This document shows, piece after piece, positions 20,917-30,491 of a stretch of DNA of 64,000 bases (its first letter is position 1; each line of letters begins with the position of its first letter). A program made the translations under genes and the position numbers. The stretch comes from Anomaloglossus baeobatrachus (lineage: Eukaryota > Chordata > Amphibia > Anura > Aromobatidae). The notes under the pieces were generated by a model. That model worked only from the letters and a program-made list of their open reading frames with translations, was not told the DNA's origin and ran no database searches. The stretch spans positions 187,979,796 to 188,043,795 of the forward strand of contig NC_134360.1 in NCBI RefSeq assembly GCF_048569485.1. Direction: 5' to 3'.

Positions 20917-22201
20917 CTCAGGAACACTCTTGCACTGCCACGGAAGATAAAAGGACCCAGCAACAGGATGCCCAGAAATGTACCGCAACACTGCACCTGC
21001 AAAAAAAGAAAAAAAAATGTCTAAGTACATGTACGCAGCTCACAGCAGTGATCTGTGGACAGTACTGTGGACATTACCTCAGGAACACTCTTGCACTGCC
21101 ACGGAAGCTAAAAGGACCCAGCAACAGGATGCCCAGAAATGTACCGCAACACTGCACCTGCAAAAAAAGAAAAAAAAATGTCTAAGTACATGTACGCAGC
21201 TCACAGCAGTGATCTGTGGACAGTACTGTGGACATTACCTCAGGAACACTCTTGCACTGCCACGGAAGCTAAAAGGACCCAGCAACAGGATGCCCAGAAA
21301 TGTACCGCAACACTGCACCTGCAAAAAAAGAAAAAAAAATGTCTAAGTACATGTACGCAGCTCACAGCAGTGATCTGTGGACAGTACTGTGGACATTACC
21401 TCAGGAACACTCTTGCACTGCCACGGAAGCTAAAAGGACCCAGCAACAGGATGCCCAGAAATGTACCGCAACACTGCACCTGCAAAAAAAGAAAAAAAAA
21501 TGTCTAAGTACATGTACGCAGCTCACAGCAGTGATCTGTGGACAGTACTGTGGACATTACCTCAGGAACACTCTTGCACTGCCACGGAAGCTAAAAGGAC
21601 CCAGCAACAGGATGCCCAGAAATGTACCGCAACACTGCACCTGCAAAAAAAGAAAAAAAAATGTCTAAGTACATGTACGCAGCTCACAGCAGTGATCTGT
21701 GGACAGTACTGTGGACATTACCTCAGGAACACTCTTGCACTGCCACGGAAGCTAAAAGGACCCAGCAACAGGATGCCCAGAAATGTACCGCAACACTGCA
21801 CCTGCAAAAAAAGAAAAAAAAATGTCTAAGTACATGTACGCAGCTCACAGCAGTGATCTGTGGACAGTACTGTGGACATTACCTCAGGAACACTCTTGCA
21901 CTGCCACGGAAGCTAAAAGGACCCAGCAACAGGATGCCCAGAAATGTACCGCAACACTGCACCTGCAAAAAAAGAAAAAAAAATGTCTAAGTACATGTAC
22001 GCAGCTCACAGCAGTGATCTGTGGACAGTACTGTGGACATTACCTCAGGAACACTCTTGCACTGCCACGGAAGCTAAAAGGACCCAGCAACAGGATGCCC
22101 AGAAATGTACCGCAACACTGCACCTGCAAAAAAAGAAAAAAAAATGTCTAAGTACATGTACGCAGCTCACAGCAGTGATCTGTGGACAGTACTGTGGACA
22201 T
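20917..22201 (-). repeat. 161-bp tandem array at 5' end of MADF gene
   Basis: Eight units of 161 bases, nearly identical. On the minus strand every unit reads as a pyrimidine run ending TTTTTGCAG, then an 86-base exon-like stretch beginning GTGCAGTGTTGCGG and ending TTCCTGAG, then GTAATGTCC. The final, gene-proximal unit runs without that donor into the ATG of the MADF gene. The plus-strand frames of 122 codons repeated every 161 bases are by-products. Promoter or leader-exon monomers are the best reading. Confidence 0.8.
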
Positions 22202-22313
22202 ACCTCTTCCCTGGAGCACTGGACTGGAGGACAGCAGAAGTTGAAGTCAGGAGCCGGCAGGAAGTGTGTAGAATGTGCTGGATCCTTTTATAAGTTTTGT
22301 GATGAGGAAAAAA

Positions 22314-22650
22314 AAAAATTTGCGCATGCTCTGTTTAACAAACCGGATGCGGTCACCGCATCCGGTTTAAACCGCATTGCGCCGGATCCGGCATGCATAG
22401 ACACCCATTGTATACAATGCCGTATTGCGCCGGATCCGGCAGAATGCGGTTTTTTTAAGGGGACAAAAAACGTTACATGATACGTTCTATCCGGCCGCCG
22501 CATTCAATTATTTTGCCGCATCCGGAAAAAAACGGATGCAACGCAAAGCCATCAGGTACAATCCGGCAACAATGCAAGTCTATGGGGGATAAACGGATGC
22601 GGTACCGGATCCGTTTTACCCGTTTTTTTCCGGATTGAACCTGATGGCAA
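22314..22650. repeat. Right subterminal repeat zone of Harbinger
   Basis: Dense GGATCCGG, GCGGTACCGGATCCG and ATCCGGTTT words in both orientations, mirroring 16850-17010 near the left end. Likely protein-binding subterminal repeats. Confidence 0.6.
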
Positions 22651-22673
22651 AAAACTGATGTGTGAAAGTAGCC
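22650..22673 (-). repeat. Right terminal inverted repeat of Harbinger
   Basis: AAAACTGATGTGTGAAAGTAGCC, inverse of the left end; followed by TAA. Confidence 0.88.
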
Positions 22674-22676
22674 TAA

Positions 22677-23289
22677 GAAACACATTTCCCCAGTGCGCAC
22701 AGACCATTGAGGATTCAAAGAACTTTACTTCACAGCACTGAAATATTGCAAAAGTAAAGAATTAGTGCAGTGTATGAAAGGTCACGTTCACACGCTCAGT
22801 ATTTGGTCAGTATTCTGCATCAGTATCTTTAGCCAAAATCAGAAATGGAACAATCAGAGGAAAAGTATAAGGCTGGAAACACATCTATGCGAGTAAAATC
22901 GGTCCGACTGGGCTGAAAAAAACTCGGCTGATTTTAGTTCACGTTAGGTCCGAGTGCAACGCAAGTGCGATGCTTTTTCTGAATAAATTAATGATTTTAC
23001 TAGCGTGTGTAATGCGTGTGTAATGCGTATTTTTTACTATGTCATCTGCCATTCAGCTCTGCTACATGGCCGCTGACAGCAGACACAGACAGCCATGTAG
23101 CAGAGCTGAATGGCAGATGACAGCAGACACCGACAGAGCCACACGATCAGAATGAACTCGGGTGAACTTCACCCGACTTCATTGTCATGCTGCGGCTCTG
23201 TCTGTGCCGCATCCTGATTAGCGGTCACCTGTGAAGGGCTCACCGATGACCGCTAATCCCCTGAGTGACTGAAGTTAGCAGCCCTCTCT
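22677..23289. other. MITE end and dispersed repeat fragments
   Basis: Begins with the displaced right end of the gcgcac MITE (to 22705). Another repeat end (AAGGCTGGAAACACATCTATG) starts near 22870. No gene seen. Confidence 0.4.
23041..23121. repeat. Perfect 30-bp-arm hairpin
   Basis: The arms 23041-23070 and 23092-23121 are exact inverse complements (GTCATCTGCCATTCAGCTCT and onward), with a 21-base loop. No coding role seen. Confidence 0.8.
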
Positions 23290-24060
23290 CATACTCACCG
23301 ATCCCCGATCCCCGGCGTGGCGCTGCACGGCGTTCACACTGCTCCGGCGGCTTTTACTATTTTGAAAAAGCCGGCCGCTCATTAAACAATCTCGTATTCC
23401 CTGCTTCCCCCCCCCACAGGCGCCTATGATTGGTTGCAGTGAGACACGCCCTCACGCTGAGTGACAGGTGTCTCACTGCACCCAATCATAGCAGCCGGTG
23501 GGCGTGTCTATACTGTGCAGTGAAATAAATAAATAATTAAAAAAACCGGCGTGCCCCAATTTTAAAACCAGCCAGATAAAGCCATACGGCTGAAGGCTGG
23601 TATTCTCAGGATGGGGAGCTCCACGTTATGGGGAGACCCCCAGCCTAACAATATCAGTCAGCAGCCGCCCAGAATTGCCGCATACATTAGATGCGACAGT
23701 TCTGGGACTGTACCCGGCTCTTCCCGATTTGCCCTGGTGCGTTGGCAATCGGGGTAATAAGGAGTTAATGGCAGCCCATAGCTGCCACTAAATCCTAGAT
23801 TAATCATGTCAGGCTTCTCCACGAGATACCTTCCATGATTAATCTGTAGGTTACAGTAAATAAACACACACACACCTGAAAAAATCATTTATTAGAAATA
23901 AAAAACACTAACAAATTCCCTGGTTCACCAATTTAATAAGCCCCAAATAGCCCTCCTTGTCCGGCGTAATCCAGGATGGTCCAGCGTCCCTTCCAGCTCT
24001 GCTGCATGAAGGTGACCGGAGCTGCAGAAGACACCGCCGCTCCTGTCACCGCAATAATTA
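23290..24060. repeat. GC-rich dispersed repeat, copy 2
   Basis: Collinear with 1096-1642, then continues for another 240 bases beyond the shared part. Contains a CA repeat (about 23867) and the CCAAT hairpin at 23426-23489. No conserved coding frame. Confidence 0.6.
23426..23489. repeat. Hairpin with paired CCAAT boxes, copy 2
   Basis: ATGATTGGTTGCAGTGAGAC pairs with GTCTCACTGCACCCAATCAT around a loop of about 20 bases; each arm carries an inverted CCAAT element. Confidence 0.7.
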
Positions 24061-24568
24061 TAATTTTTATTATTATTATTATTCTGGATTATTCACCCAT
24101 TCTTTTGTCTTACAAATACTGGTGTAAAATACTGACCAAATACTGAATGTATGAACCTGTCCATATTGTTGGGTATCTCTTTTTTGCGGGATGAATTATA
24201 CTTTTGAATGACACCATTGCTTTTACAACATAGTGTACTCGAAAAATGGGCAAAAAGTTCCAAGTGCGGGGAAAAAATTGTAATTCTGACGTTTTTGGGG
24301 ACTGTTTTTACAGCATACATTGTGTGGTAAAAACAATCTGGCAATATGATTCTCCTCATCACTACAATTACGGTGATACTAAATTTGTCCAGTTTTGTAA
24401 TTATTTTAATGGTGAAAAAAGTCAGAAATTTGTAATAAAAATTGTCACCATTTACCGAGACCCTTAATGTTTTTATTTTTTGGTCGATAGAATTGTATGA
24501 GGGCTTGTTTTTGTGGCTGAGACATTTTTATTGATACCATTTTAGGATAGATACATTTTGATCAATTC
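24061..24568. repeat. AT-rich dispersed repeat
   Basis: The mixture of TTTTTGCGGGATGAATTATA and GTATGAGGGCTTGTTTTTGT words resembles an abundant non-coding repeat I associate with frog genomes, from memory only. No gene. Confidence 0.35.
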
Positions 24569-24928
24569 TTAAAGAAATAATCTGTCACCAGGTTTTTGCC
24601 AACTAATCGGAAAGCAGAATAATGTAGGGGCAGATATCCTGATTCCAGCAATGTGTCACTTACTAGTCTGTTTAGTGCAGTTTTGATAAAATCACTGTTT
24701 AATCAGCAGGAAATTATCATTAGAGGACTACTTGGTGTGCTGCCAGGTAGTCCAGCATATTCTTGAGCTCCGTATAACTGCTAGATCTGCTGCGGAGAAA
24801 ACATTGATTTTATCAAAATGACAGCAAACAGCTCAGTAAGTGACACATCGCTGGAATTAGGGTGTCTGTTTCTACATTATGCTGCTCTCAGATGGGGGAG
24901 CAAAAACCTGACGACAGATTCCCTTTAA
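24569..24928. mobile_element. T2-like MITE, 360 bp
   Basis: TTAA at 24569-24572 and 24925-24928. Left end AATCTGTCACCAGGTTTTTGC pairs with right end GCAAAAACCTGACGACAGATT. An inner inverted pair around TTTTGATAAAATC / GATTTTATCAAAA continues the symmetry. Non-coding. Confidence 0.72.
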
Positions 24929-25318
24929 TGGAAAAATCAGTAGAGTGAAATCCAGCGGAAGCAGTTTGATGTTTCATGCACAGTTTTCACTACTGGAGCT
25001 GATGTTAGTGGCAGCCTGGATGTTAGGCCCTCCACAAGCAGGGCCAGGCCCAAGAGGATAGGTGAGGTAACGGGCGTTGAAAGAAGGTAGGCCACAACGG
25101 GAGTTTCAGTGTAACTGGTTCTTTTTACTCATTGCAAGCTGGTAACTGGCCACCCGTGGCTGGTTGGTCTTAACCGCAGGTCCCCATAGTCCCAGTGCCT
25201 GTTTAGTGACCTGGAGGCTTCTTTCCCCTGCACCTTTCTTTGGTTGTGGGTCCCCATGGTGTAGAGCGGCTGGGGGTCCCCTCCTGGTTGTCTTCTTCAG
25301 CAATCCGTATGATGGTAG

Positions 25319-26430
25319 TGTGACGCCCTGGCAAAACCAGGTAGTCACAGATAGGCCCCTGCACAACACCATCCCTCACTTAGGAAACACACAGCCGACC
25401 TGAAACCCTAGTCACCAGCCCTTACGGAAAGATAGACACACCAGTGGGTGGGACCAGGTGGTTGGACACACCCACCCGGCGTCTAGACAGCCCGGGGCGG
25501 GAAAACAAGCAGACGAGTTTGGTAGTTCAAGTGGAGAGGAGTGTGGGCTGGAGCTGGGTATAGCTCCAGCAGAGGAAGTTCAAGTTAACGGTGCCAGGGT
25601 AGGAGCCCTGGTGCCTTTGGCTAGGAGGCAGACGGTGGTCTTCATCAGCAGGAGACGGGAAGATGGCTCGGCAGAACCGAGGTGGACCGGGACAGGGTTG
25701 TAGCCCGCCGGTACCGACACGAGGAACCGACCCGGAAACCGGAGCACAAAGGGGGGTACTCGGACCCTGAAGCCAGGACTGGAAACCAGTGGCCTGGTTA
25801 ATTAACTAATTGAGGCCAGAATTATAGGTCCTGTCCCACCCAAAGTCCCTCATAGAAGACAACAGCCCACCGATAGGGATAGGAGGTCACCGCCAGGGCC
25901 CATAGATCCCACGGGCCAGCGTCTGTGGGAACGGCTCCTTAGGCCACATCCAGCTGGGAGCGGACTCCTGAGTTTCAGACTAGGAAGTCCACCTTACACA
26001 AAGTCAGTGCAGAGGAAAAGGATAGAGACCACCAGCCCGGGTGGGGGATCTGAATGCAACCAGCCGCGGCACCGGCCACCAGCACCTTGGTTTACCAAAG
26101 ACTCGTATGATTCATTGACTGTGAGTAATCAAGCATCCTCTGCCATCGCTATAGCCTGCACAAAGACACTGGGTCCCGGGACAACCATCCCTGCCCACGG
26201 AGGTGTTAACATCTAGCTGCCACAACATCTCCCCCGGGCTCCCACATCAGCAGCGGTGGTGTCCCACCTCACCACACACTGTGGGTGGCGTCACGAACTT
26301 AATATGGCCTAGCCCGTACATCTATGTCCCCCTTTTTATGCGAGAGACCCCCGGGTCCGGAGACCCTTGAGCCACCACCTCAGAAGGCCCGGATCCGAGC
26401 AGTGGCGGCTACTGGCAAGGAGGCAGCACA
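25319..26430 (+). mobile_element. Solo LTR (TGTGACGCCCTGG type)
   Basis: 1112 bases from TGTGACGCCCTGGC to AGGCAGCACA with GTAG on both sides (25315-25318, 26431-26434). Carries the donor-like GACTGTGAGTAATC (about 26117) and GGTGGCGTCACGAACTT (about 26285). No interior and no second LTR. Confidence 0.72.
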
Positions 26431-26805
26431 GTAGCGTGAACACTTTGGGGTTGGAGTCTCTGGTCCTGTCCCCGGTTCTCCCTTTGCTACTGAGTCCCAA
26501 ACTTCAAGTTCAGTGAGGTCCTTGATGGTCCCCTCATTGTGCAAATTTTATCAGATCTGCCTGAAGCTTTTGCCTGACCTAAGATTCTGTACCCCGTTGG
26601 TGCGTAGTTCTGGGAGCACTCCACGGGCAACTAACCGCCTATTCCCTCAGGTCACTGTTCACTCCTGTCAGTCCGTCTGCTGTCCTTCACTGTATATTTC
26701 CCAGGGGGCATTGTTCTAGAATCACTGCATTGAGAAACACGTGATGGTGTCTCCGCGGTGTTGGATGTTGATCTCCCTAAGGTCAACCATCCTTGCTTAT
26801 ATAGT

Positions 26806-27937
26806 TGTTACGAGGGGGACCCGGGGAAGCGTGCCAAGATGGGAAATGGACAGCCTCCGCCGGTCAAGGTCCACTGTGCGGTGTAAGGGACCGCTGCTAT
26901 GGTCAGGAAAGAGTGAGCGGGTTGCTACTAGTGATTGTCTGGAATGTCACAGACGATCTATGTACACCGGTCCGCCCTAACCCGTGAGGGTTGTATGGCT
27001 CGGGGCTTCTCGATCGGTGTACCTGTTGCACGGGGACGCACAGAGGTGCCTACGCACGTGTGCCAGCGGAAGTCACAGGATATGGCACGAGGGTAGCACA
27101 GAGGTGCCTACGCACGTGTGCCAGCGGAAGTCACAGGATATGGCACGAGGGTAGCAAAGAGGTGCCCACGCACGTGTGCTTTCAATAACCAGGTGAGTCC
27201 AGTGGAGACTCGAGGAGCTCACCTGGGACAGGAACACGGCCTGTTAAAGGAGATACTGCCGGAGCAGCAAGGCAGGAACACGGCCTGCAAACCAGGTGCT
27301 GCCTGAGCAGCAAGGGCAAAGCCCACAGAAGACAATAATGCCTGAGCAGTGGCGTGGCAGCACGCTGCCAGACATCCAAACATAGAAGGACGGCCGCCAT
27401 GATGGCAGGGGGAGCTTTTAAGGAGGTGTAGCTCCACCCAAGGGCGGGCGCGAGATGGACGTGACCCAATCAGGATTCGTGACGTCTTGGCCCGGCCAGT
27501 CAAGATTCAGCACACCACCAGCCTCGTTATCGGGCCGTGTGATATCAGTGAGCGAATCAGAAAACGTCACGTGGGGCACATACTCATCTTCCTGCCTCTG
27601 GGTCATAAAGGCGGGATCCTCGGTTTCACAATGTGCAGAGATAAGGGAAGTCTTGCTGCTTCCCTGAGTATCCATCCTTTGCACACTGCACAACCTCCCC
27701 GACCCTCTGTGATGCTGAGCAGGAGGGCTCGTGGCAGACAAGGGATGGGAGACCACTCCATTCCTTGCAAGGGGAGAACCACTAGGTGTCACCCTTCTGC
27801 TGCATCTCCAAGGAGGCAACTCCTGCAGACTGCGCAGTCTCCCAGACCTTTGGTGCCGCTGAGCAGGAGGGCTCGTGGCAGACAAGGAATGGGGGACCAC
27901 CTCATTCCTTGCAACAGGAGAGCCACGAGGTGTAACA
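26806..27937 (-). repeat. 3' LTR of chromovirus
   Basis: 1132 bases. It holds a tandem repeat of about 60 bases at 27042-27178 and a second internal repeat pair around 27727 and 27868 (GAGGGCTCGTGGCAGACAAG). Confidence 0.72.
27042..27178. repeat. 60-bp tandem repeat inside LTR
   Basis: About 2.3 copies of a unit starting GAGGTGCCTACGCACGTGTG. Confidence 0.75.
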
Positions 27938-29540
27938 TTACCCCCCTGTCTAGGGCCCCCCCCCGCCTGCGCTCGAAGGCCACCACCAAACCTGGGGCGT
28001 GGACATGATCCTCCAATTCCCAGGACCTATGCTTTGGGCCACGACCGACCCACTCCACGAGGAAGTACCTCTTGCCCTGTACGATTTTTGTTTTTACTAG
28101 CTTCGCTACTTCTGGGTCGTCGGACGAGAAGTCGGCCTGGGACAGCAGGGACCCCGAGGTTTTAGGTCGTACGGGTTTCAGAAGAGATACATGAAACGTA
28201 TTAGAAATAGCCCAGCACGGAGGGAGCTGGAGTCGATATACTACCGCGGTTACCCGCTCTATTACTGTAAACAGGCCAAGGTACCTAGGAGCAAACTCGG
28301 CTGTCTGTACTGGAAGGTTAATATGTTCAGAAGACAGCCACACTAGGTCACCAGGTGCGAAAGATGGCACAGGATGTGGAAGACCCGCAGGCCTCCGCCT
28401 GAACGGTTTATTATACGCACAGGACGTACGGACTCCCATATTCTTATGTACATCCTGGGCTACCGCCGGCCCCCAATAATGCCTGACCCCTAGGTCTCTG
28501 GTCCTGTCGACCCTGAAGTGGGCCCCAACTTTGGAGGCATGATCCCATGACAGCACACCATTCTGGGAGTCAGAGGAAGTGAGGGTCTTACCAGGTGGCA
28601 CCTGGTCTTGGGGAGTGGAAATGACCCTCCTCACGCTGACCGTAGGTGAAACAAGACACTGACTTTCTTCCGAAGGTTTCAAACATCGGGTAGCTACATG
28701 TCCCCCCTGCCCACAGGCAAAGCAAACGGCCGACGGCCGAGAACCTATGGTAGAGGGGACCACTTTGGAGACTTCCATTGGCTCAACAGAGTCATCAACA
28801 GAGCTGGCTGGGAGATCGGTCTGGTGGAGAAGGGAAGTCAGAGGCTCTGTAGACCAAGTAGACGTGGGTGCCGAAGAGACCTCGAGCCTCCGCTCCGCGT
28901 GGCGGATGTCTATGCGAGAGGCAAGCCGAATCAAGGACTCTAAGGTGGTCGGCACGTCACGCGTGGCCAGTGCGTCTTTGACGAATCCTACCAGACCCTC
29001 CCAGAACAAAGGGACCAGGACTTTATCTGGCCAGTCCAGCTCTGCGGCGAGTGTCCTGAATTGTACTGCAAAGTCCCCAACTGAAGTGGACCTTTGCCGA
29101 AGGCGTAGGAGCCGCAGTGCGGAGTCGTGGGTGACTTGAGGCCCGAGGAACACCTTTCTCATGGCCTCAAGATAAACTGGAAGGTGATTCACCACCCGAT
29201 CTCCGCGCTCCCACAACGGCGTGGACAATTTTAGCGCTTTCCCTGTGAGCAGGGACTGGACGAAGGCTACCGTCGCCTTCTCAGTAGCGTAATCAGTCGC
29301 GGACAACTCCAAGTAGGTGGTAACCTGGTTTATGAAACCACAGCACTCAGAGCTGTCCCCGCTGAAGCGCTCTGGGAGCGCAAGGCGAGGCGACCTTCCG
29401 CACAATTCCACAGCCTGAGTAGCCGCCTGGGTGGCGACTGTTGCTAGAGCAGCCTTATCGGGGGAAGACCGCTCCACTGCTGCCAATCGTGACTCCAACT
29501 GCTGCACATAACGCAGCAACTGCTGCTGCTCTTCCGCCAT
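27789..29540 (-). CDS. Gag and chromodomain remnant of Gypsy element
   Basis: One open frame with the parts of a chromovirus in order: a coiled-coil-like N-terminus (EEQQQLLRYVQQLESRLAA), a capsid-type Gag region (LALPERFSGD, DFAVQFRTLAAELDW), a CCHC zinc knuckle (CFACGQGGHVATRC, about residues 273-286), then integrase-end sequence (FHVSLLKPV) and a chromodomain (YFLVEWVGRGPKHRSWELE). Gag would assemble particles; chromodomains steer integration to marked chromatin in this clade. The enzymes between are not seen, so this is a fossil and not a working polyprotein. Not a host gene. Confidence 0.78.
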   Translation of the reverse strand: MAEEQQQLLRYVQQLESRLAAVERSSPDKAALATVATQAATQAVELCGRSPRLALPERFSGDSSECCGFINQVTTYLELSATDYATEKATVAFVQSLLTGKALKLSTPLWERGDRVVNHLPVYLEAMRKVFLGPQVTHDSALRLLRLRQRSTSVGDFAVQFRTLAAELDWPDKVLVPLFWEGLVGFVKDALATRDVPTTLESLIRLASRIDIRHAERRLEVSSAPTSTWSTEPLTSLLHQTDLPASSVDDSVEPMEVSKVVPSTIGSRPSAVCFACGQGGHVATRCLKPSEESQCLVSPTVSVRRVISTPQDQVPPGKTLTSSDSQNGVLSWDHASKVGAHFRVDRTRDLGVRHYWGPAVAQDVHKNMGVRTSCAYNKPFRRRPAGLPHPVPSFAPGDLVWLSSEHINLPVQTAEFAPRYLGLFTVIERVTAVVYRLQLPPCWAISNTFHVSLLKPVRPKTSGSLLSQADFSSDDPEVAKLVKTKIVQGKRYFLVEWVGRGPKHRSWELEDHVHAPGLVVAFERRRGGALDRGVMLHLVALLLQGMRWSPIPCLPRALLLSGTKGLGDCAVCRSCLLGDAAEG

Positions 29541-29565
29541 AGCCAGACCTTTGGCGCGACCGTAA

Positions 29566-29816
29566 TGTTACGAGGGGGACTCGGGGAAGCGTGCCAAGAT
29601 GGGAAATGGACAGCTTCCGCCGGTCAAGGTCCACTGTGCGGTGTAAGGGACCGCTGCTATGGTCAGGAAAGAGTGAGCTGGTTGCTACTAGTGATCATCT
29701 GGAATGTCACAGACGATCTATGTACACCGGTCCACCCTAACCCGTGAGGGCTCGCGGCAGACAAGGAATGGGGGACCACCTCATTCCTTGCAACAGGAGA
29801 GCCACGAGGTGTAACA
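29566..29816 (-). repeat. 5' LTR of chromovirus (short)
   Basis: 251 bases; shares both ends with the 26806-27937 LTR. Confidence 0.72.
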
Positions 29817-30040
29817 TATAGTCTTCTACTAGGCAATGCTCCCACTATCCAGTTTCCTACTCCACACTGATGAGGGGCAAATACCCCGAAACAGCTGTCT
29901 GTGGATGGATACCATGTTTGCCATAGGTGGTCTCCTTGACTGGAGACTGCCCTTCCTGTGGTTCCTTCCCGGGGAAAGACCTGGCTAGTTTCCTGCCAGC
30001 ATTGAGAAACATGTGATGGTGTCTCTGCAGGCTTTTTTGT

Positions 30041-30200
30041 TTTGAATATTTCCCAGGTTGCATTGCTCTAGAATCACTGCGTTGAGAAACACGTGATGGT
30101 GTCTCCGTGGTGTTGGATGTTGATCTCCCTAAGGTCAACCATCCTTGCTTATATAGTCTTCTACTAGGCAATGCTCCCACTATCCAGTTTCCCTGTCCCT
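30041..30200. repeat. Second unit of local duplication with empty insertion site
   Basis: The sequence from about 30052 matches 26694-26805 and then runs straight on as 29817-29850 does (TATAGTCTTCTACTAGGCAA), without the Gypsy element. It is the uninterrupted twin of the insertion site. Confidence 0.75.
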
Positions 30201-30491
30201 GTCCCTTCACTGTCACTCCTCGACTCCTCACTCTCCACTGACTGACTGTCCACTGTCTGCCCCTCCTCTGGTCGTCTAGTGGACAGGATTGGCTCCACCT
30301 CTAGGCGGCAATCCATTGGTCTAACCCTCGCCTTGTACCAGTCTATGGGGAATTTTGGGGGAAAAACAGGGATTATCTGGGTGTTTGTGTGTTACTGGCA
30401 CTGGTCTTCTGGGTCCCTAGGGGGTAGGCCCTGCATCCTGGTGAGGGATGCAGTACCTTGTAGCTCCCTGATGGCCTCAGGGGTGCTACAC

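Larger units (their letters stand above)
16795..22673. mobile_element. Complete PIF/Harbinger transposon, 5.9 kb
   Basis: Ends GGCTACTTTCACACATCAG and CTGATGTGTGAAAGTAGCC are perfect inverted repeats, flanked by TAA at 16792-16794 and 22674-22676. Subterminal zones are crowded with GGATCCG/CGGATCC words in both directions on both sides, likely transposase or MADF binding sites. Inside are the two genes typical of the superfamily, facing each other tail to tail: a DDE transposase (plus) and a MADF/Myb-like protein (minus). Both read without breaks under ordinary splicing, so the copy may be autonomous. Class II DNA transposon. Confidence 0.9.
26806..29816 (-). mobile_element. Broken Ty3/Gypsy chromovirus
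   Basis: LTRs begin TGTTACACCTCGTGG and end CTCGTAACA on the minus strand. The downstream LTR is 26806-27937; the upstream one, 29566-29816, is much shorter. TATAGT stands on both outer sides. A purine run (GACAGGGGGGTAA) abuts the downstream LTR. Parts seen: gag with zinc knuckle, and the end of integrase with a chromodomain. The element is broken (at least two large breaks); protease, reverse transcriptase and RNase H are not seen. LTR stretches that can be compared differ at several sites in about 180, so it is older than the cold-shock copies. Confidence 0.82.
24985..30491 (-). mobile_element. Old LTR-like block split by two later elements
   Basis: On the minus strand it begins TGTAGCACCCCTGAGGCCAT at 30491, the family start. 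The remaining pieces lie at about 30491-29817, 26805-26431 and 25318-24985. Inside are the solo LTR 25319-26430 and the Gypsy element 26806-29816, each with its own target duplication. The left limit is approximate. It also contains a duplication of about 340 bases around the Gypsy insertion site. Confidence 0.45.

Noticed and set aside
20978-22480. A ladder of identical 122-codon plus-strand frames every 161 bases
   Set aside because: By-product of the 161-bp array; the informative strand is minus, where splice-like signals recur.
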